This document shows positions 46,169 to 58,210 of a stretch of 64,000 bases of DNA, one piece after another. The notes under the pieces are model-generated. The model worked only from the letters and a program-made list of their open reading frames with translations, did not search any database and had not been told where the DNA came from. Source of the stretch: Vespula vulgaris. Lineage: Eukaryota > Arthropoda > Insecta > Hymenoptera > Vespidae. The position numbers were made by a program, and so were the translations under genes. Every line of letters begins with the position of its first letter. Positions within the stretch are counted from its first letter, which is position 1. The stretch covers positions 4,964,501 through 5,028,500 of the forward strand of contig NC_066597.1 of NCBI RefSeq assembly GCF_905475345.1, given 5' to 3'.

Positions 46169-47230
46169 CCCATTTCTTCGTTGGCTCGTTCCATCTCTCT
46201 TGTTTTCTCTGTGCCACTGTGGCACGCAATTGCCTATTGGCTTTGCCAACTGTTTCGGATTCCGTTGAATTTTCGTGACTCTGACCTCGCGTTTGCTCGA
46301 GATGCATTCGTGTCGTCCAAAGGTAACACAATTGCATCCTGGGTCCTCGAGAAATTCCGTTGACCGTATCGCTAAAACAAGAACTTCACGCATACCCGTT
46401 AACTTTGAGGAATCCATGAACTAGGGGGAGAGGATTCGAGAGTTACCGGGAATACCTCACACGTATGATACTCGCGTAGAGCTACTACCGACGACGTAGA
46501 ACGTAGAACACCATATCTGAGGTTCCATCGCGTTCCTGCGTGTATCCGCGTACACGAGAGTATCGCGTGTTTTCGTCGTTTCGAGCGCACGTGCCCCCCT
46601 TTCTACAACCCCACTTCTTCCTCTCCCTTCCCTATACAAGCTCACATACCCCATAGCCTTCTTTCCTCCAACCCTTCAAATCGTCGATAAAACGTTCTCA
46701 CGTTCTACCCTGGATGAGATTATAAAAAGAAAACAAGAAAAAAACAGGTTAAATATTTCTTCCAAATATTAACTTTTATTTCATATGTTCGATACAATCG
46801 AATGGATACGTCTTCTTTTATTTTTCATTTTATTAATCATTGTTAGTAAAAAAAAAAAAAAAATACGCTCGATCGTTTCATACTTACGAGATAATTCTCT
46901 AATAATATATTACGATGTTTGCGTGTATTACTTATATTCGTTTCTTTTTTTTTTTTTGCAATAAAAAATAATTCGACGTTTATTTTTATGATGGTAGACA
47001 ATTTTTGGCAAAGGTAACTACGAAGGACGTGTCAGACCAATAAAGGATACAACAGAAGAATCATATATATTCATTTGGAGGGGTTGTTCGACGCCGACTT
47101 CCGAGAATAACAGAAGTTACGACGTACGGAGAGACAAGAATGGTTGAAGCCGACATGGGGGACTAACGTAGGAGACCTTCTTTCTTAAGCGTTATTTATC
47201 ATCTTCGATTCGTCGGAGAAGGATTAGTAG
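42771..47230. other. Long stretch without a recognised gene
   Basis: Mixed AT-rich DNA with GA at 43014-43040, a more GC-balanced part at 43300-43680 with several short frames but no domain, a T-rich zone near 44850-44905, TA near 45680-45695, CT at 46138-46165 and a GC-balanced part at 46165-46680. The frames at 46112-46417 on both strands are non-repetitive in part but show no family and no consistent splice signals. Confidence 0.5.
46211..46225. other. Perfect interrupted palindrome GTGCCAC-T-GTGGCAC
   Basis: Seven-base arms around a single T. A related palindrome with reshuffled core lies at 61477-61491. Could be a dimeric factor site. Confidence 0.35.
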
Positions 47231-47386
47231 GAGAATTCAAGTTAGGGACGTGTTCGAGCCATTAGCGTGTTCGCTCGTTGGGTGTACGGAAGTATCGAGG
47301 GGTTTCTTGGTCGGTCCATTAAACGTAACAATTTCGAGATCGTCTGTAGCGAGAAGGGAAAGGTCGAGAGGTTGCACAGTAAGTGT

Positions 47387-47438
<52 letters not shown>

Positions 47439-47483
47439 AAGTCAGTGAACGCGGAGAATGGGAAGAGTAAGAGATAGGAAGAA

Positions 47484-47489
<6 letters not shown>

Positions 47490-47565
<76 letters not shown>
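47490..47565. repeat. (TAGA)n and (GA)n compound repeat
   Basis: About ten GATA/TAGA units followed by about 30 bp of GA; preceded by (TG)n(GA)n at 47385-47434. Confidence 0.93.
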
Positions 47566-47569
<4 letters not shown>

Positions 47570-48279
47570 GAATGAAGGGTGAAAATGCAGGGACGTGTTC
47601 GATACGTCCATATCGGAAAGGGCTTTTATTGTAGGACATTCAATGCCGAGGATGTTTGACGGCAGAAGAATAAAGGGTGGAATAAGTTTAGACGAACGTA
47701 GGATAAGCGCAGAGTTTTTTTTCGTAGCGCTCTGTCGACGCTTCTGGTCTCCGTTCAGCACCCTCTGACGAGTCGACCTCGCACCGACAGTGTCAGTATC
47801 GACTGGGGTACCTCGCAAAGCGAGGAGCGACGAGGGTGGCTAAAGGGGTGACGTAGTGGGAGAAAGGGATATGGAAGGGTAAATGCAACGAGGAATAGAG
47901 AGAGAGAGAGAGAGAGAGAGAGGGAAATAGGGCGGCTCGTAGATTCTCGGTCGTGCCCAGTGCAGCATCAAAAGCTATGCTCTTTACCATCTCTTGAAAC
48001 ATCGAGAGTCTTATAGGAGAATGGAATTCAAGTAGCTTTGAAATTTGATCTTTTGGACTTGGACTTGAATGAAATGTTTTGAATTTAAGATGTTTCTCAC
48101 GTGACTGATACACGTACTAACTTAATAAAAAGTAGTATGAAAGATACGGCACTGATGGCGCGTCGGCGACGCCTCGAGGTTTCCACATGGTCTCTTTCGC
48201 ATCATCGTTGTTTGTCTCGTAGGAGTTCGGTGATGATCGTGCGTCTCCGGTCAGCCGTTCCTGTTGGTGCTGCCACATG

Positions 48280-48352
48280 GCAGCAGCAGCAGCGGCGGCG
48301 GCAACGGCATCAGCAGCATCAGCAGCAGCAGCAACGGCAGCAGCGGCGGCGG
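48280..48352. repeat. Imperfect CAG/GCG trinucleotide array
   Basis: CAG, CGG, CAT and CAA triplets in phase. On the plus strand one frame reads mostly Gln/Arg, others Ser/Gly or Ala, so no single reading is favoured. Confidence 0.85.
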
Positions 48353-48408
48353 TGTTTTGCGGGCTTGGCAAGCTTTCAGGGGCGGCACCTGCGTGATGGT
48401 AGAGCCTG

Positions 48409-48444
<36 letters not shown>

Positions 48445-49070
48445 AAGAGAAATAGAGAGAAATATGAGGAGGAGTAGGAAGGTGGAGGAAGAGTAGAGAG
48501 AAGGAGGGGGAGGGCAGTTGGTTGGTGTCGGCGAGCAGGGGTGGCGGCGACTCGGGCGCGTTCGGCCGACTTCGCAAGTCATCGCCGACGTCTCGCGTTG
48601 GGGCTTCCACATGGGGTTGGTATTGGCTCCCGGGGCGCAGGGTGGCTTGTGCGGCGGGGCTCTAACCGGAGAGCGACTCTAACCGTGGAACGGAACGAGA
48701 GAGAGAGAGGGAGAAAGAGAGAGGGAGAGAGAGAGAAAGAGAGAGAGAGAGAGTGAGAGAGAGGAAGGAAAAAGAGGAGGAGGAAGAGGAAGGTGGTGGA
48801 GGGCGGAGTGTAGAGCGACGGCTCGCCACAACACCCCCCCGAAACGAGCAGAGAGCGTCAGTGCTAAGGTGGGTTGCTCGCTCGGAACATTGTCAGAGAG
48901 AAAGAGAGACGCGTCCTGGGAGTGCCTGCCGCTGGTTGCTGGTGTGCTGCTGCTGCTGTTGCTACTGCTGTTGCTGTTGCTATCGCTGCTGCGGGCCACG
49001 CAGTGCCGAAAGAGAGAGAATGCGCCGTGGACCGGCCGACTGATTATTCTCGTCATATGAAATAAAAAGA

Positions 49071-49098
49071 GGCGCGCGAGCGCGCGCGGGCGCGTGTG
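49071..49098. repeat. Alternating GC tract
   Basis: GGCGCGCGAGCGCGCGCGGG, continuing CGCGTGTG: a CpG-dense alternating tract with Z-DNA potential, in an otherwise AT-rich genome. Confidence 0.85.
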
Positions 49099-49257
49099 TC
49101 TCTATGTATCTTCGTACGTATGTAAGCACGCACGTACCCAGGCACGCATGCAATCCTGACGTTTCTACGAGAAAGTTGGCGCACACACGACGACGGCTCT
49201 TGAGCGGATAGAGAAGAGGAGAAGAAAAGAGAGAGCACGCGCGCGCACATACAATTC

Positions 49258-49306
49258 GACACGCAAGCTTCCACGCAAGCTCTCGCACGCAAGCTCCCAC
49301 GCACGA
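49258..49306. repeat. Tandem ACGCAAGCT repeat
   Basis: Three copies of ACGCAAGCT with spacers CCC, TCT or TCGC, period 12-15 bp, followed by a decayed ACGCACG copy. Upstream, 49240-49252 is another GCGC tract. Confidence 0.8.
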
Positions 49307-49732
49307 CGACGAAGAGAGGACGCGCAGTTTCCGAAGAAGACCGCCGAGAGGTACGCGTCGAGCGCTGCTTCCTCTCTCCTGCTGTCGCACAGGAGGAGGA
49401 AGAAGTGAAAGAAGAAGAAGGAGGAGGAGGAGGAGAAGGAGAAGGAGAAAAAAGTAAATTTTAACAAGAGGAATATAACTAGAGGAGGAAGGTGTCCGAA
49501 CGGAGAAGAAGGAAGATAAGATTCGAGGAAGTGTTAGAAAAGGAAAGAAAAGCCGAAGACATGAGAGAACCTAAGCATCGTCCAACGTTCATCGGAAGGC
49601 TTAATGCGGCCGAAGTAGCGGCGTTTCGGTTTGTCGGATAGACATTGTATTTTCTTAAAGGAAGAAAAAAATTCATAGTGAAAGAAGGAGAGAGGGGGAG
49701 GAAAAGAGAGAAAGAGGAAGGGAGAAATAGAA

Positions 49733-49763
<31 letters not shown>

Positions 49764-49900
49764 GAGCGAGGGTGGGAAGAAAGGAAAGAAAAAGGTGTGT
49801 CGAGGCAAAAGGAAAAGTCGGTAGGAAGCGGAACGAGGAGGTGGTGGAAGAAGGTAGGAGGAGGAGGAGAAGGAGGAGGACAGCGTGGCGTTCGGGGTAG

Positions 49901-49956
49901 CGGTGGTGGTGATGGTGGTGGTGGTGGTGGTAGTGGTGGTAGTGGTGTAGTGGTGG
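49901..49956. repeat. (GGT)n array
   Basis: About 18 GGT-type triplets with GAT/AGT variants; produces poly-His on the minus strand. Confidence 0.9.
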
Positions 49957-50445
49957 GTGCTCTCTAGGTGAATGATCGTCGTCGGCCTCGTGGAAGAGGC
50001 GTCCGCCTCTTATGCGGGCTGCCGCACGTGCCGCATCGTCCTTCTCGGCAGCGACTAGCGGCGGAGAGCGTGCGGTGTTGGAGCGATTCCGGTGGAGCGA
50101 GTTAACGAGAAACGACGAGGTGGAGGACAACGTCGAGAAGGAGAAAACGAGGTTGAAGGGGAGAAAGAGGGCGGAGAAGAAAGAAGAGATAAGGTCGGCG
50201 GACTCGAGACGGAAGCGCGGAAGGGCCGCCGTCGTGTTTGCCGGCGTTAAGCCCGCAACCGATTCGGGCACTGTCGTCCTCCTCCTCCTCGAGTACTATT
50301 GGTTTGCGCGGCAAGTGGAAAGAGTCGTTGATAAGGGAGACGAAGAGGACAAAGTGGAAAAAGTGGAAGAAGCCTCGAGTGGTCGGCCGGTGCGTTCGTC
50401 GGCCCGGCTGCGTCTGGCAGGAGCCGCTGGATTCCGCCGCGGGAT

Positions 50446-50663
50446 ATGGCCGCTCGGAACGTTCTCTCGGATTCGTTTCGTACGACGATGACAACGGCGG
50501 GATCGGCTAAGAAGAGAACGAAGAGGTCGTACACGTCGAGTAGCGTAGTAACGGCGAGTGTGAACGCGACGAGGACGACGCCGAGGACGAGGGCAACGAC
50601 GGCAACGAGGGCAACGAGTAGGCCGACTACCGCTACTCTTCCTCCTACCGCTACTACTACTAT

Positions 50664-50701
<38 letters not shown>

Positions 50702-51387
50702 ATATTGCTGCTGCTGCTGCTACTGCTGCTGCCGCTGCTGCTGCTGCTGCTGCTTTTATTATTACGGCTGCAAGGACTGCGACGACGACGACGAGGACGA
50801 CGAGGACGAGGACGACGTGGACGACGACTGCCGCTACCGCGACTGCTGTCACTGCTATTGCTACGACTACAACTATTACTGCTAGTACTGCTACTACTAC
50901 TACTACTACTACTAATACTAATACTATTGCTACTACTACTACTACTACTACTAATACGACTAGTCTCACTGGCACGGATATCGGGCTAATAGAAAAGAAC
51001 GTGCCGTTATCGGCAACGAGCTGTGCGACGGGGACGACGATGACGAGAGAGTTCCCTTGCAAGAAACAGAAGCCGACGAAAAGCAGCACGAGCAATAACG
51101 ATTCTGCTACTATTATTACTAACGATAATAATAATGCGATCATTAGCGCGAGCAAACGATCGAGAACGATCAGGACGATCACGGCGGTGGCGTTCGTCTC
51201 GTTGAAGGGATTCGTCTTTAGGAAGATTACGGGCTATGCGTCTATGTTGTTCGTGCCGACGAGAAAGTTAAAGATGCCGATGCGAATGACGACGTTGTTG
51301 TCGATGGTAGTCGGTCGCGCGGCCGCAAAAACCACGGTTCGTCCTCGCTCCTTCCTCCTTCAAGGGCCTTTGAACGGTCGCTGCTAG
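50446..51387 (+). CDS. Thr/Ala-rich repeat ORF, 313 codons, doubtful
   Basis: A continuous plus-strand frame starts MAARNVLSDSFRTTMTTAGS and becomes long Thr runs, an Ala run and an Arg-Thr region encoded by ACT, GCT and ACG triplets, then a non-repetitive basic C-terminal third (for example FVSLKGFVFRKITGYASMLF). The minus strand is open over most of the same interval (50247-51182, Val-rich), which shows that openness follows from triplet periodicity. There is no signal peptide or domain. It most likely belongs to the untranslated leader; an upstream-ORF or genuine low-complexity protein cannot be excluded. Confidence 0.15.
50650..50757. repeat. (ACT)n then (GCT)n arrays
   Basis: About 17 ACT-type triplets directly followed by about 17 GCT-type triplets; a further ACT-rich block covers about 50870-50955. 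Confidence 0.92.
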
Positions 51388-51510
51388 CGGAGGCAACGGT
51401 CGCGTGTCTCCTCCTTCTCGGTCCTCCTCGTTCGAAGAGGAAGCAGTGCCGTTCCCTTACCGTCCGGATCTATTCTCTGGGCTATATTCGTCGCTTCTTC
51501 TTCTTCGTCG

Positions 51511-52284
51511 TTGTCATCGTCATCATCAGCGTCAGCGTCAGCGTCAGCGTCAGCGTCAACGTCAGTGTCAACGTCGAAGTCAACGCCATCGTCGTCTCCA
51601 TTAACGTCAAGGTCATCGCCATCATCCTCCTCGTCAACATCGTTGTGGTTGTCGGTGGTGTTGGTGCTCGGTGCTTATTCTTCTTCTTCTACTTCTTTTT
51701 CCTCTACTTCTTCTTCTTCTTCTTCTTCTACTTCTTCTTCTACTTCTTCTTCTATTTCTTCTTCTTCTTCTTCTTCTTCTTCTACTACTTCTACTTCTAC
51801 TCCAAGTGTTCTCGTACAACCGATCTTGTCGTCGTTCGTCATCGACGATTCTAGCTCGTTCCGAGCACGAAAGTTCGCGTTACTCCTCGACGCCGGCGTC
51901 GAGATCGTCGCGGCAACGACGACGACGACGACAACAACGACGACGAGCGTGACGGACAACAACGACGACGACGTCGCCGTCGCCGGCGCGGATAACGTCG
52001 GTGTGGACTCGTGGAGGACGAACAAGACGAAAACGAAAACGAAAAAGACAAAGACAGAGACAAAGACGACAACGTGGACGAGCAGTCGGGGGATATGTGT
52101 GGGTGCGCCACGTCGACGCGGCGAGGACTGGGGACTGCTGCGGGTAAATCGGCACCACGGGCCACGAACTTGTCGTGTTCGAAGCCACGTAGAACGCCCG
52201 GGCTACGGTAGCTCGTCGTCCTTCGGCGTTATTCCTCACCGACGCCCGCGGGCAATGTGCCCACCCGACGAGATAACTACGTGA
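51511..52284 (+). CDS. Ser-rich repeat ORF ending at a splice donor, doubtful
   Basis: The frame starts in GTCAGC repeats (MSSSSSASASAS), passes through TTC-encoded poly-Ser and an ACG-encoded Thr block, and finishes in non-repetitive, Arg-rich sequence (RPGYGSSSSFGVIPHRRPRA then MCPPDEIT) before a stop that lies in the donor GTGAGT. If the donor is used, this whole frame could be the N-terminal coding part of a gene, or only its last eight codons from ATG 52255. The composition gives no domain to decide. Confidence 0.2.
   Translation: MSSSSSASASASASASTSVSTSKSTPSSSPLTSRSSPSSSSSTSLWLSVVLVLGAYSSSSTSFSSTSSSSSSSTSSSTSSSISSSSSSSSSTTSTSTPSVLVQPILSSFVIDDSSSFRARKFALLLDAGVEIVAATTTTTTTTTTSVTDNNDDDVAVAGADNVGVDSWRTNKTKTKTKKTKTETKTTTWTSSRGICVGAPRRRGEDWGLLRVNRHHGPRTCRVRSHVERPGYGSSSSFGVIPHRRPRAMCPPDEITT
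51528..51575. repeat. (GTCAGC)n hexamer array
   Basis: About seven GTCAGC units with GTCAAC variants at the end, extending the hexamer theme also seen as CTGGTA at 7.5 kb. Confidence 0.9.
51677..51800. repeat. (TTC)n array
   Basis: About 120 bp of TTC with TAC/TCC variants; a polypyrimidine tract on the plus strand with triplex-forming potential. Confidence 0.92.
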
Positions 52285-54283
52285 GTCTCATCATTTCTTC
52301 TTCTTTTTTCCCCCTATTCTTCTTTCCATTCTTTCTTTTTTCTCCTTTTTTTCTTTTTTTTTTTGTTTTTTTTTTTCTATCATCCCTATGCGTCACCCAT
52401 GTGTAAAAGAAGTTATGAAGGGAAACGTTGTCGTAGGATTTATCACTAGCGGACTATTATATTATACTAACGATAAATGACAACGTTTGGTTTTATCATT
52501 CCATACGGAGGAATAAGAGTATCAATGATGATGATAATAGAATGATGATATGAACGTAAGGTAAGAAAGGATTAAGTGAAAAAAAGAAAAGTAAATAAAT
52601 AGATAAATAAATGAAAGAAAATGATAAAGGGATATGAAAGAGAAGGATTGGGCTAATATAGAAGATAAAATGTCAGATATAGAACTGTAGACGAAGTAGC
52701 GCTTGAAATTCAGATGATTAAATAAGAAAGGGAAAAGAGATAGATAGATAGAGAGAGAGAGAGAGTGAGAGAGAGAGAAAGAGTGAGAGAAAGAGAGAGA
52801 GAGAGAAAGAAAGAAAGAAAAGGAGGGGATACCGCGGATAGGCTAGCCGAGTTTAAACTTTTATCGATTCGACGAGGAAGAGGTGCGGTGCGGAGACAAC
52901 GCTCCGCGTGCGTGTCATTGAACTTTCGGCGGATTCTACGAAAGATATCGACGGTGCCGATGTCCTCTGCAGACTGTACTCGAATTTCCTACGATCGTAG
53001 ATTTTAGTTTTCACGATGAAACGCTAATTTTCCCGAGAAAAATTTTCTGATATCTCTTTCTCTTTCTTTCTTTCCCTTTCCCTTTCTCTCTGTCTCTCTC
53101 TCTCTCTCGTCTCTTTCCGTCCTTTATTAATTTTTTCCCTTCGTAAAATCGATCGTATATTCGATCGAACATCGCCGATCTTTTCGAAACTTCGTTCGAA
53201 CGTTTCTCTCGATAATTAAAAAAAATGTAATATTTCTAATGGGGAATAATCGAATGATCGATGAGTAGAAAAAGTATTGTATTCTTGCGATAAAGGAACT
53301 ATATAAAGTAGATAAATTTATTTCTATATCCGATTAGATCGTTAGTAATTTACATCGACAACGACGGGATCTTTTATAAAAAAAGAAAAAAGAAGGAAGA
53401 ATAAAGAAATTATATATATATATATACATATCATATACATTATTCGGACATTATTGTCCCCGATAAAAATCCTATCGGCTACCGATTAAAATAATCGACT
53501 AGCTTTTCGAAATCGACCATCTCTAAAGCAAGCCAGAGCCGAGTTCTACCGAAGTAATCTTATTTCAGTGAGTCCCGCTATCATCTGAAAATCCACTTTA
53601 AGAAGTCCGTTGAATGCGGGGTAGGCAACGTTTTCCGGTCAAGGTACGGTCTCTCTAGTAAGGAGAGTATACCGTGGTGCTTTCCTGACTCGCATCTCTA
53701 AAGCTTTTTTCAAAAGCACGGACGAAGCGTGTTGTAAAGCAGTGCATAAATGATACCCATGTATGTGTTTCTTCCTTTTTATTTTTCTATTTTTTTCTCT
53801 TCTCTTTTTTCCTTCTTTTTTCATTTTTCTTTCTCTTTCTTCTTCTTGTCGATGAAAACTCGCGAGACTGGCGGAAAGCCTCGATTAGGATTGAGAGAGA
53901 TAGACGAAGATAGAGATAGAGATAGAGATAGATAAAGAAAGAAAGAAAAAGTCGAGTGTGCAACGATTTGGAAGAAATTTCTACGCAATACTACGTTTCT
54001 ACGCATCTAGATCTTTTCTTTTTCCATACGTGAAACGAGATGTGACACGGTATCATTTAAATGACTCTGCTATTCATCGTTATCATAAAAGAGATACGAA
54101 GGTCGTTTTTTATCTCTCCCTCTCTTATCTCTTTCTCTCTTTCTATCTAACACGTTTCATCGATAAAGAGAAAGTCGAGAAATGATGGCGTCGGTCTTGT
54201 AGGCTTTATAATAATAAATCATCGTTACGTAGAAAAACGATTTTACTTGATGGTTTGAAAGATGTAGAAAGAAAGAGAAAGGG

Positions 54284-54328
<45 letters not shown>

Positions 54329-54595
54329 GAAGAGAGAGATAGAGAGATAGAGAGATAGAAGCAAGAAGTGCCATTAGGTGGGGCAGAACTGCCATCGTCA
54401 CTCAATCGTCTCGCCTACGTTGACGTCGGCCAGTGATTTAGTGACCGAGAATATATTGATGTTATTCAAATTTATGGTTCGTCGGCTGCCTATTCAATGA
54501 TACCCTCGCGACGAGATGAGATTTACATTCAAATTAACGTCTACCTTCGTCGTATTCGATCCAAATTTCTCTCTCTCTCTCTCTTTTTCATTTTA

Positions 54596-54627
<32 letters not shown>

Positions 54628-56134
54628 TATTTCTATCTCTCATCTTAAAGTTCGCGCTATGATTGCATGAGATTCCATAGAAGTACTTCAGTACAAAGTT
54701 TTCGAATCTCTGACGATATGCAGTTTCTTTCGAGAAGGTATAAGGGAATGAAGTACGATGCAAAGGTATATCATCCCCTCATCTGGAAGATTCCTTTCGG
54801 TAGACCGCAAAACGTTCAGATATCTAACAACTTTGTTTCCTTGTGGAAAATGCTTCGTCGAAAATTCGTCGAAATCGTATAATTCTTTCAAACTTTGCCG
54901 ATTACGAACGAAAGTCTATTTATCTTGCATACACTACCTCTTTTTCTCTTTCCACGAGATCGAATTAAAAGGATTCGATGAGTTGTTTTTTTATGTTCCT
55001 TTTTTTTTTTTTCTTTCTCATCTTCAGAAAGGATACCTGACAGGCCGAAGCTTTTTTAACATTCCATCGTTTGTCTTTGTCTCTTATGAATACCCATCGA
55101 TGGCCAAGTTTTTCGCAAAAGAAAGAAAGAGAATAATAAAAAGAAAAAAAAAAAGAAAAAAAAGAAAAATGAAGAAAAAAAGAAAAAAAAACAAACAAAC
55201 AGGAAAAGAGAACGAAAAGTTTCGCTCACTTCATATGCGAAAATCACATGGGGGTGAGGGTGAAGGTGGGGGCTGAGGGGGAGTGGTTCGTAGGTCGGGT
55301 GCGATCGAGGGAACATCGAAAAATTGCAACGGCAATGCCTTTTGAAGCTTTTACCGTACAGGAGGAGGGTGGACACAATCGAAATGCTAATTTTTGTCCG
55401 GCCAAAGGAAGCATGGACGAATTGCATTTTTCATTTCGAAGCGAGGAAAGGTGGTAAAGGGGTAGGCAGGGGTGGGTAGTGGGAGTGAGCTGACGGTCGG
55501 GGATGGTTGACGCCGTTGCGGAGTCACGGATGCAGGTTAAAGCGGCCGAGTTTGCCAGCCTTCCACCCTCTCTCTCTCTCTCTCTCTCTCTCTTTGCAAC
55601 CCCCACTCCCCTCTGAGCCTCACGCCACGGTGTGAAGTACCAGCGTTGCACTACGGTGCAAAGTGAGGCGTATCCACTGCGCTGCGCTGCTCCATTTTCT
55701 CTCCTTTCCTCTCTCCTCTTTCGTCGTGCCTTGAGTCTATCCTATATACACGCATACAACTACACGTAATATATACACGTTGATGCGAGCGCATACAAGC
55801 CGATAGAAAACTTTGTAATGCAAATGTTTCGAAATAATAATTTCCAGGCAGTGTGTCGTGTCTCGTTGAGTTTAGTCTCTCTCGTGATGATAGTGGTGGT
55901 AGTAGTAGTAGTAGTAGTAATACTAGTAGTAATAGCAGTAGTAATAGTAGTAGTAGTAGTAGTAGTAGTAATAGTAGTGATAATAATAATAATGATAGTA
56001 ATGATACTAGTACTAGTAATAATAATAGTAGACTTTATGTTTCAACGACGAAGACATCGAGCGTCTTATTCGTTTCGTATTTTTTTTTCTTTTTATTTTC
56101 CTTTTTATTAACTATCTGCTTCTCTTCTTTCTAT

Positions 56135-56176
<42 letters not shown>

Positions 56177-56600
56177 TTCTGTCTCTCTTTATGTCCTGTT
56201 CACAAGCGGAGGAAAAATCACGTGGAAAGTCTTCTCTTCTCTGATGTTAGGCGATGGTAAAAACGACAAAATAAGATTAAACGGGAGTTACAACGAAGGG
56301 TCATATCGTAAAGAATTAAAGTCGGTAAAGTTGATAAAAGTTTCGGTTCGTTCGGTTCACATCGTATTACCCACCCATCCCAACCAACCATCCACCCACC
56401 TTGCAATCCTCTCCTTTACTCTTTCTATCCTTCATCTACCCCCTCCTTTTCCTTCTTTACCTCTTTATCCCTCTTTGACCACGCCCTGCAGTTGAAATTG
56501 CTTGGTATTAGAGAGTAGTAACCCGATTTGCAAAGTATGTCCTACCAAACGAGAGAAACCTTTCACCGAGTTGCTTAGCGTACCATTGTCATCGCTTTAC
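52281..56600. other. Intron-like or intergenic DNA
   Basis: After the donor at 52281 the DNA returns to AT-rich with T-rich (52298-52380), GATA/GA (52738-52820), CT (53055-53110), GA (54293-54322) and A-rich (55110-55200) tracts, CT (55569-55593), and GTA-type triplets (55888-55978). Non-repetitive GC-balanced islands occur at 54365-54545 and 55240-55680. None has a convincing exon. Confidence 0.5.
53646..53675. other. Short inverted repeat
   Basis: ACGGT-CTCTC, a short loop, GAGAG-TAT-ACCGT can form a ten-pair stem with a small bulge. Isolated; no poly-U or gene context. Confidence 0.35.
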
Positions 56601-56644
56601 GATCAGTGCGTGTATTCTAATTGGATTATTGAGGATTGTATATA

Positions 56645-56817
<173 letters not shown>

Positions 56818-57553
56818 ATGATATTAGCAATAATAATTAAAAGTATAAACATATAACCAGTTATGATTATTGTTTATATATTTCTCTTTTAATCGAATAC
56901 ATATTTATAATCATTTTACTTCTATTTTCTAATGTCTATTGTTAGCTTTTTTGTTTTTTTATTTCTTTATTCCTTTTTTATTACGGATATAAACTGAAAT
57001 CTATTATTTCATCTATTGTTTTTGTTTTCTTTCCTTTAGCTTTATACGAGTTACGAAATTGCGAAAGTTAAATTTATAATATTATATATATATCACTTAT
57101 TATAATTTAGATTTATAATGTATTCATATATTTTATATATTTGAATCTTTAAGAGTCATCACTTTAAGGGAGGAATTTTTTCATCAAGTTCGTTATGTCC
57201 TCGATTTTTTATCACACAGATAGACCCGCGTGTGCGTATATTTGGCCCAGTAATCAACGTGTTGAACTGAATCTTTCTCATTTGAATTTTATTCGAAGAT
57301 CTCGACGAAACATCAACTAACTATCCTTTACAAATTTTGCGAATGATCAATGGGATAACTCATCCCTGGTATGTAATATTCTTTATAATACGAGATCTTG
57401 TTAGGAAGTTGATCTTTTACGATGCTCCTCGTGACCTTCTCGTATTTCTACGCTTTCTAATAGTAATAAGAGCTTGGAAAATGAACTCTTTCTTCATTTC
57501 TGATAAATTATAGTCCATTCACAACAAAAAACGGCAATGTCACAATACGAGTG

Positions 57554-57640
<87 letters not shown>
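57554..57640. repeat. (TA)n(GA)n compound repeat
   Basis: About 56 bp TA then about 28 bp GA. Confidence 0.95.
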
Positions 57641-57641
<1 letters not shown>

Positions 57642-57959
57642 GTGTAGATAGATAGATAGAGAGAAATAGCAAGAGAAACAAGAGTAAAGTCTAATTACTT
57701 TCGGATGATTTGTTTCATAGGGCTCGAAAGTCGAAGTCGTTGGATTCAGTTGTCCTGTGGCTTTAATGATCATCTGACATTAGATTAGGAAAGACAACCC
57801 TTAACAGTTTCGTAAGATCGACAATAGTATTCCATGGGCTTATTTAACTATTTTCCAGAGTTTATACCAATACTAGCTCCATTGGTACTCAACGAGTAAG
57901 ACGCTCAACGAGATTCTTAAATTAATATATAAACTTGTGAACTTTCTGCTCTATCTTTG

Positions 57960-57990
<31 letters not shown>

Positions 57991-58145
57991 TTTTGAAAGT
58001 ACTTCCTTTGAGACATAATAAAATAGAATCGTGAGAACGACGACACGTTGTCGCGATGTTCGTAAAAGAGGACAAGGAAAGGTCTGAGAAAATACGAAGT
58101 TCTCTTACTTCGTATATATAATTATAAAGTCTATGTGTATATATA

Positions 58146-58147
58146 CA

Positions 58148-58205
<58 letters not shown>
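58146..58205. repeat. (CA)n tract
   Basis: About 58 bp of CA repeats with a single ATA interruption near each end. Confidence 0.95.

Positions 58206-58210
<5 letters not shown>

Larger units (their letters stand above)
47231..52280 (+). promoter_or_regulatory. GC/CpG-rich island, probable promoter and 5' leader of a large gene
   Basis: Composition changes from AT-rich to strongly GC- and CpG-rich, peaking at about 48.1-52.3 kb, with stacks of GA, CAG/GCC, GGA, GGT, ACT/GCT and TTC repeats. The island ends abruptly at a consensus plus-strand donor (ACTAC then GTGAGT at 52281), after which AT-rich intron-like DNA resumes. The last ATG before that donor, at 52255, gives ATG TGC CCA CCC GAC GAG ATA ACT AC (MCPPDEIT, phase 2). 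Long repeat-rich 5' leaders of this kind are common in insect developmental and neuronal genes. The rest of the gene is not in the window and I do not name it. Confidence 0.4.

Noticed and set aside
46112..46417. Overlapping frames on both strands
   Set aside because: Partly CT/GA repeats; the unique part has no recognisable domain or matching exon.
47237..47818. 193-codon minus-strand frame with Ser-Leu and Ile-Tyr-Leu-Ser runs
   Set aside because: Mostly TAGA and GA repeat translation between two short unique parts; no domain.
49479..50494. Long frames rich in Ser, Leu, His or Arg on both strands
   Set aside because: Openness on several frames at once reflects GGA, GGT and GA repeats, not coding.
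54758..55276. 172-codon plus-strand frame
   Set aside because: Unique first half without a family, then Lys-rich poly-A translation; no splice support.
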